48,486 bases of DNA from a delta proteobacterium MLS_D (GTDB lineage: Bacteria; Desulfobacterota; Syntrophia; Syntrophales; UBA2210), in NCBI GenBank assembly GCA_002030015.1, contig LQBH01000006.1:1-48486 (forward strand). The letters are read 5' to 3'. Both the position numbers and the translations under genes were made by a program. Shown one piece after another: positions 46,877 to 48,486 of the stretch. Below the pieces are notes generated by a model. The model was not told where the DNA came from. It saw only the letters and a program-made list of their open reading frames with translations, and searched no databases. The number at the start of each line of letters is the position of its first letter. Position 1 is the stretch's first letter.

Positions 46877-47404
46877 TCAATGTTGCTGCCGCGACAGGGC
46901 CCCGATGGCGGCCACCTCGTCGGCCGCCATGACTCTGTCGATATCGAGCAGGATTTTTACGTCGTCCTTAATTTTCGCCATGCCCATGATAAAACCCGTG
47001 CTCAGGCGCGCGCCGAAGGACGGCGTATCCTCTACGTCTTCATTCCTGACATTGAGAACCTCCGAAACGGAATCGACGACGATGCCCGTCATGATCCGCT
47101 TTCCCCGCTCATCAGGTATATCGATCACGATGATGCAGGTGCGTTCGTCGTATTCCTGTCGTTCCATGCCGAACTTGAGTCTCAGATCAATGACGGGTAT
47201 CACTTTTCCCCGCAGGTTGATCACCCCCTTCACGAACTCGGGCGTCTGGGGAACAGGAGTAATGTTCATGATGCCGATAATCTCCTTTACCTTGAGAATC
47301 TCGACACCGTATTCCTCGCCGCAGAGTTCGAAGGTCAGGTACTTTCCTTCCTTCGCGCCGCCGGCCTTCACGTCGTTCCCGGTTACTCTTTCTTCGGTCT
47401 GCAT
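46877..47404 (-). CDS. cheW: Chemotaxis coupling protein CheW
   Basis: A 175-residue adaptor linking receptors to CheA. It has [51 protein letters not shown] and [13 protein letters not shown], the CheW core. The start at ATG 47404 follows AGGAGGAAG. It precedes the mcp by 62 bases. Confidence 0.93.
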   Translation of the reverse strand: MQTEERVTGNDVKAGGAKEGKYLTFELCGEEYGVEILKVKEIIGIMNITPVPQTPEFVKGVINLRGKVIPVIDLRLKFGMERQEYDERTCIIVIDIPDERGKRIMTGIVVDSVSEVLNVRNEDVEDTPSFGARLSTGFIMGMAKIKDDVKILLDIDRVMAADEVAAIGALSRQQH

Positions 47405-47463
47405 TGGTACTTCCTCCTCGCGTTATTTGTGTTTCGGATGTTCGGTTATCGACAGTACCGCCT

Positions 47464-48093
47464 TCAGGACGACAGGCGTTTCGCAAGGGTGTCGCGAATA
47501 TCGCCGACGGCGGCGGGTTTTTTCAGAAGAACCGCCCCCAGCGCATTCAAATTTTCCTGGCAATCCCGGGCGCAGCGACCCGGATCTTTCGCCAGGCAGA
47601 CAACCGCCACATCATGAAAAATCGACTTAATTGTTAGAGCAAACTCCATGCCGTCGTCTCCCGCGTCGATTCCGTCCAGGATGAGCAGGTCCGGCCGCTG
47701 CCCGTCGATCCCGATCGCCGCCGAAAGGCTGTCAGAAAATGTCATGACCGCGTATCGACCGTCCGCTTCACCCGTACCGAGGACCTCCTCGATACCAGCC
47801 AGGACGACCGGATCATCGGACACGGACACGACCAGTTTCCGTTCACGGTCGGCGGCGGAACGCTTCGCCGCCGCGGAGCGGGACCGCTCCACGCGTCGGT
47901 AAATGTCCCAGAACACGCCGCCCGACATACCGAATTCTTCCACGAGTCGGCGTATCTCGCCGGCGGGTATCTTGAAATGTTTGCCGATTTCGCAAGCTGA
48001 AACCCGGCCCTCCTTGATCCACCGGTAAACCGTGACCCGATTTACCTTAAATATGTCGGCGACTTCCGTCGTTGAAAATAAAAGTTTTTCCAC
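47464..48093 (-). CDS. HTH (excisionase/MerR-type)-receiver-like protein heading the chemotaxis operon
   Basis: A 209-residue protein. Residues about 5-55 form a helix-turn-helix of the excisionase/HTH_17 type (LFSTTEVADIFKVNRVTVYRWIKEGRVSA). Residues about 88-205 look like a receiver: KLVVSVSDD, an Asp in DLLILDGIDAG, VVCLAKD and LLKKPA. The chosen start is GTG 48093 with CAGGAG seven bases upstream; a longer reading crosses the sigma-28 promoter. As first gene after that promoter it may be an autoregulator of the operon; the DNA target is unknown. Confidence 0.8.
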   Translation of the reverse strand: MEKLLFSTTEVADIFKVNRVTVYRWIKEGRVSACEIGKHFKIPAGEIRRLVEEFGMSGGVFWDIYRRVERSRSAAAKRSAADRERKLVVSVSDDPVVLAGIEEVLGTGEADGRYAVMTFSDSLSAAIGIDGQRPDLLILDGIDAGDDGMEFALTIKSIFHDVAVVCLAKDPGRCARDCQENLNALGAVLLKKPAAVGDIRDTLAKRLSS

Positions 48094-48165
48094 GTTCAAA
48101 CTCCTGAGGCGCCTGCACCGCGCCCGTGATGTAACACATTCATCCCTTGAAACAGTCGAACCTGA

Positions 48166-48192
48166 TAATCGGCGGAGAAACAAAAAACTTGA
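48166..48192 (-). promoter_or_regulatory. Sigma-28 (FliA) promoter of the chemotaxis operon
   Basis: On the minus strand, -35 TCAAGTTT (48192-48185) and -10 GCCGATTA (48173-48166) each match the FliA consensus (TAAAGTTT, GCCGATAA) at seven of eight positions, with the exact 11-base spacer. It is 73 bases upstream of the GTG start of the HTH-receiver gene. The rest of the gap up to 48344 shows no gene and no other clear signal. Confidence 0.75.
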
Positions 48193-48344
48193 GGAAAAAA
48201 ACGCTCTTCCGTAAAACACCCGGAAAAGACAAATACGCCGTCGCAGATACAGGAGAACGTTATTGCACGAACAAGTGAAAATCAGTCATTGGCATGTCGG
48301 GTCGTCAATCATTTGACAGTACTGGACACCTCTCGTATTCAAAA

Positions 48345-48486
48345 TCAGCCTTCCATAAGCTCACGATATATTCCGTCCATCAAGACGCCCACCGAAGAAT
48401 AATCATGAACCCGCATACACCAGGCGTAACTTTCCCGGCTTAGCGATTCACTTTCGTGAAGATCACGAAGACACTCGCTCAAAGAT
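48345..48486 (-). CDS. Partial gene, C-terminal 46 residues, possibly a glycosyltransferase
   Basis: Only the end of a minus-strand gene is in the window: 46 codons and a TGA at 48347-48345; the 5' part lies beyond the right edge. The fragment (SLSECLRDLHESESLSRESY, then AWCMRVHDYSSVGVLMDGIY near the end) has the look of a family 1 glycosyltransferase C-terminus, where a W-x-x-V-x-x-x-Y-x-x-L pattern is common. That assignment is weak. Confidence 0.45.
   Translation of the reverse strand, partial: SLSECLRDLHESESLSRESYAWCMRVHDYSSVGVLMDGIYRELMEG

Noticed and set aside
44803-46880. Two separate chemoreceptor-like genes
   Set aside because: The halves join at the most conserved receptor segment in different frames at a homopolymer; one frameshifted gene explains both.
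47464-48219. Longer version of the HTH-receiver gene starting at 48219
   Set aside because: It would cross the sigma-28 promoter and has no ribosome site; GTG 48093 with CAGGAG fits better.

Overview
The window looks like a chromosomal segment of a motile, Gram-negative bacterium. Gene content points most plausibly to Desulfobacterota (the former Deltaproteobacteria), perhaps a Syntrophales/Syntrophobacter-like lineage. The evidence is an F1 gene set with paired b/b' stalk subunits and no a or c subunit beside it, a sigma-54 activator with a FleQ/FlrC-like Fis helix, CheX/CheD/HDOD/HD-GYP/PilZ signalling genes, and Mrp/Mbh-type antiporter genes. The taxonomic call is inference; no rRNA or other marker gene is present.

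Layout. (1) 27-7488, plus strand: a tightly overlapping Mrp/Mbh-type cation/proton antiporter operon (mrpE, F, G, a fused MbhD/MbhE-like subunit, B, C, D, two further antiporter-type subunits and a 69-residue membrane protein), closed by a strong terminator. (2) 7573-10301: an SOS-type dinB gene with a LexA-like operator inside its promoter, a 536-bp MITE-like element, and a cysteine-dioxygenase-like cupin gene. (3) 10322-16381, minus strand: the F1Fo ATP synthase genes atpF'-F-H-A-G-D-C. (4) 16437-25872, minus strand: a cell-shape region, mreB-mreC-mreD-mrdA-rodA-bactofilin-M14 carboxypeptidase-L,D-transpeptidase/NTF2-coiled-coil membrane protein. (5) 26091-30377: a PpiD-like chaperone that appears to lack its parvulin domain, a small unknown protein, ElbB, and a sigma-54 response regulator. 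(6) 30496-31047: a second copy of the MITE-like element carrying a different internal hairpin. (7) 31099-38319: signalling genes, namely a small protein coupled to a REC-GAF-HD-GYP regulator, a PilZ protein behind a sigma-54 promoter, GAF-PAS and HDOD proteins, a lone receiver and a hybrid histidine kinase. (8) 38394-48192, minus strand: a full chemotaxis operon (HTH-receiver, cheW, mcp, cheR, cheD, cheY-like, cheX-like, cheB, cheA, cheY, cheX) headed by a near-consensus sigma-28 promoter. The mcp is frameshifted at a C6 tract. (9) The right edge holds the last 46 codons of a minus-strand gene, possibly a glycosyltransferase.

How it fits together. The Mrp-like complex and ATP synthase handle ion-motive force. 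The shape region joins the elongasome to a set of proteins (bactofilin, M14 DL-carboxypeptidase, YkuD enzyme with NTF2 domains) that parallels the Helicobacter/Campylobacter CcmA-Csd4-Csd6 curvature machinery; this is the most interesting candidate system here. Regions 5-8 suggest a flagellar hierarchy, with sigma-54 then sigma-28 promoters and cyclic-di-GMP input.

No tRNA, rRNA, CRISPR array or complete transposase gene was seen.
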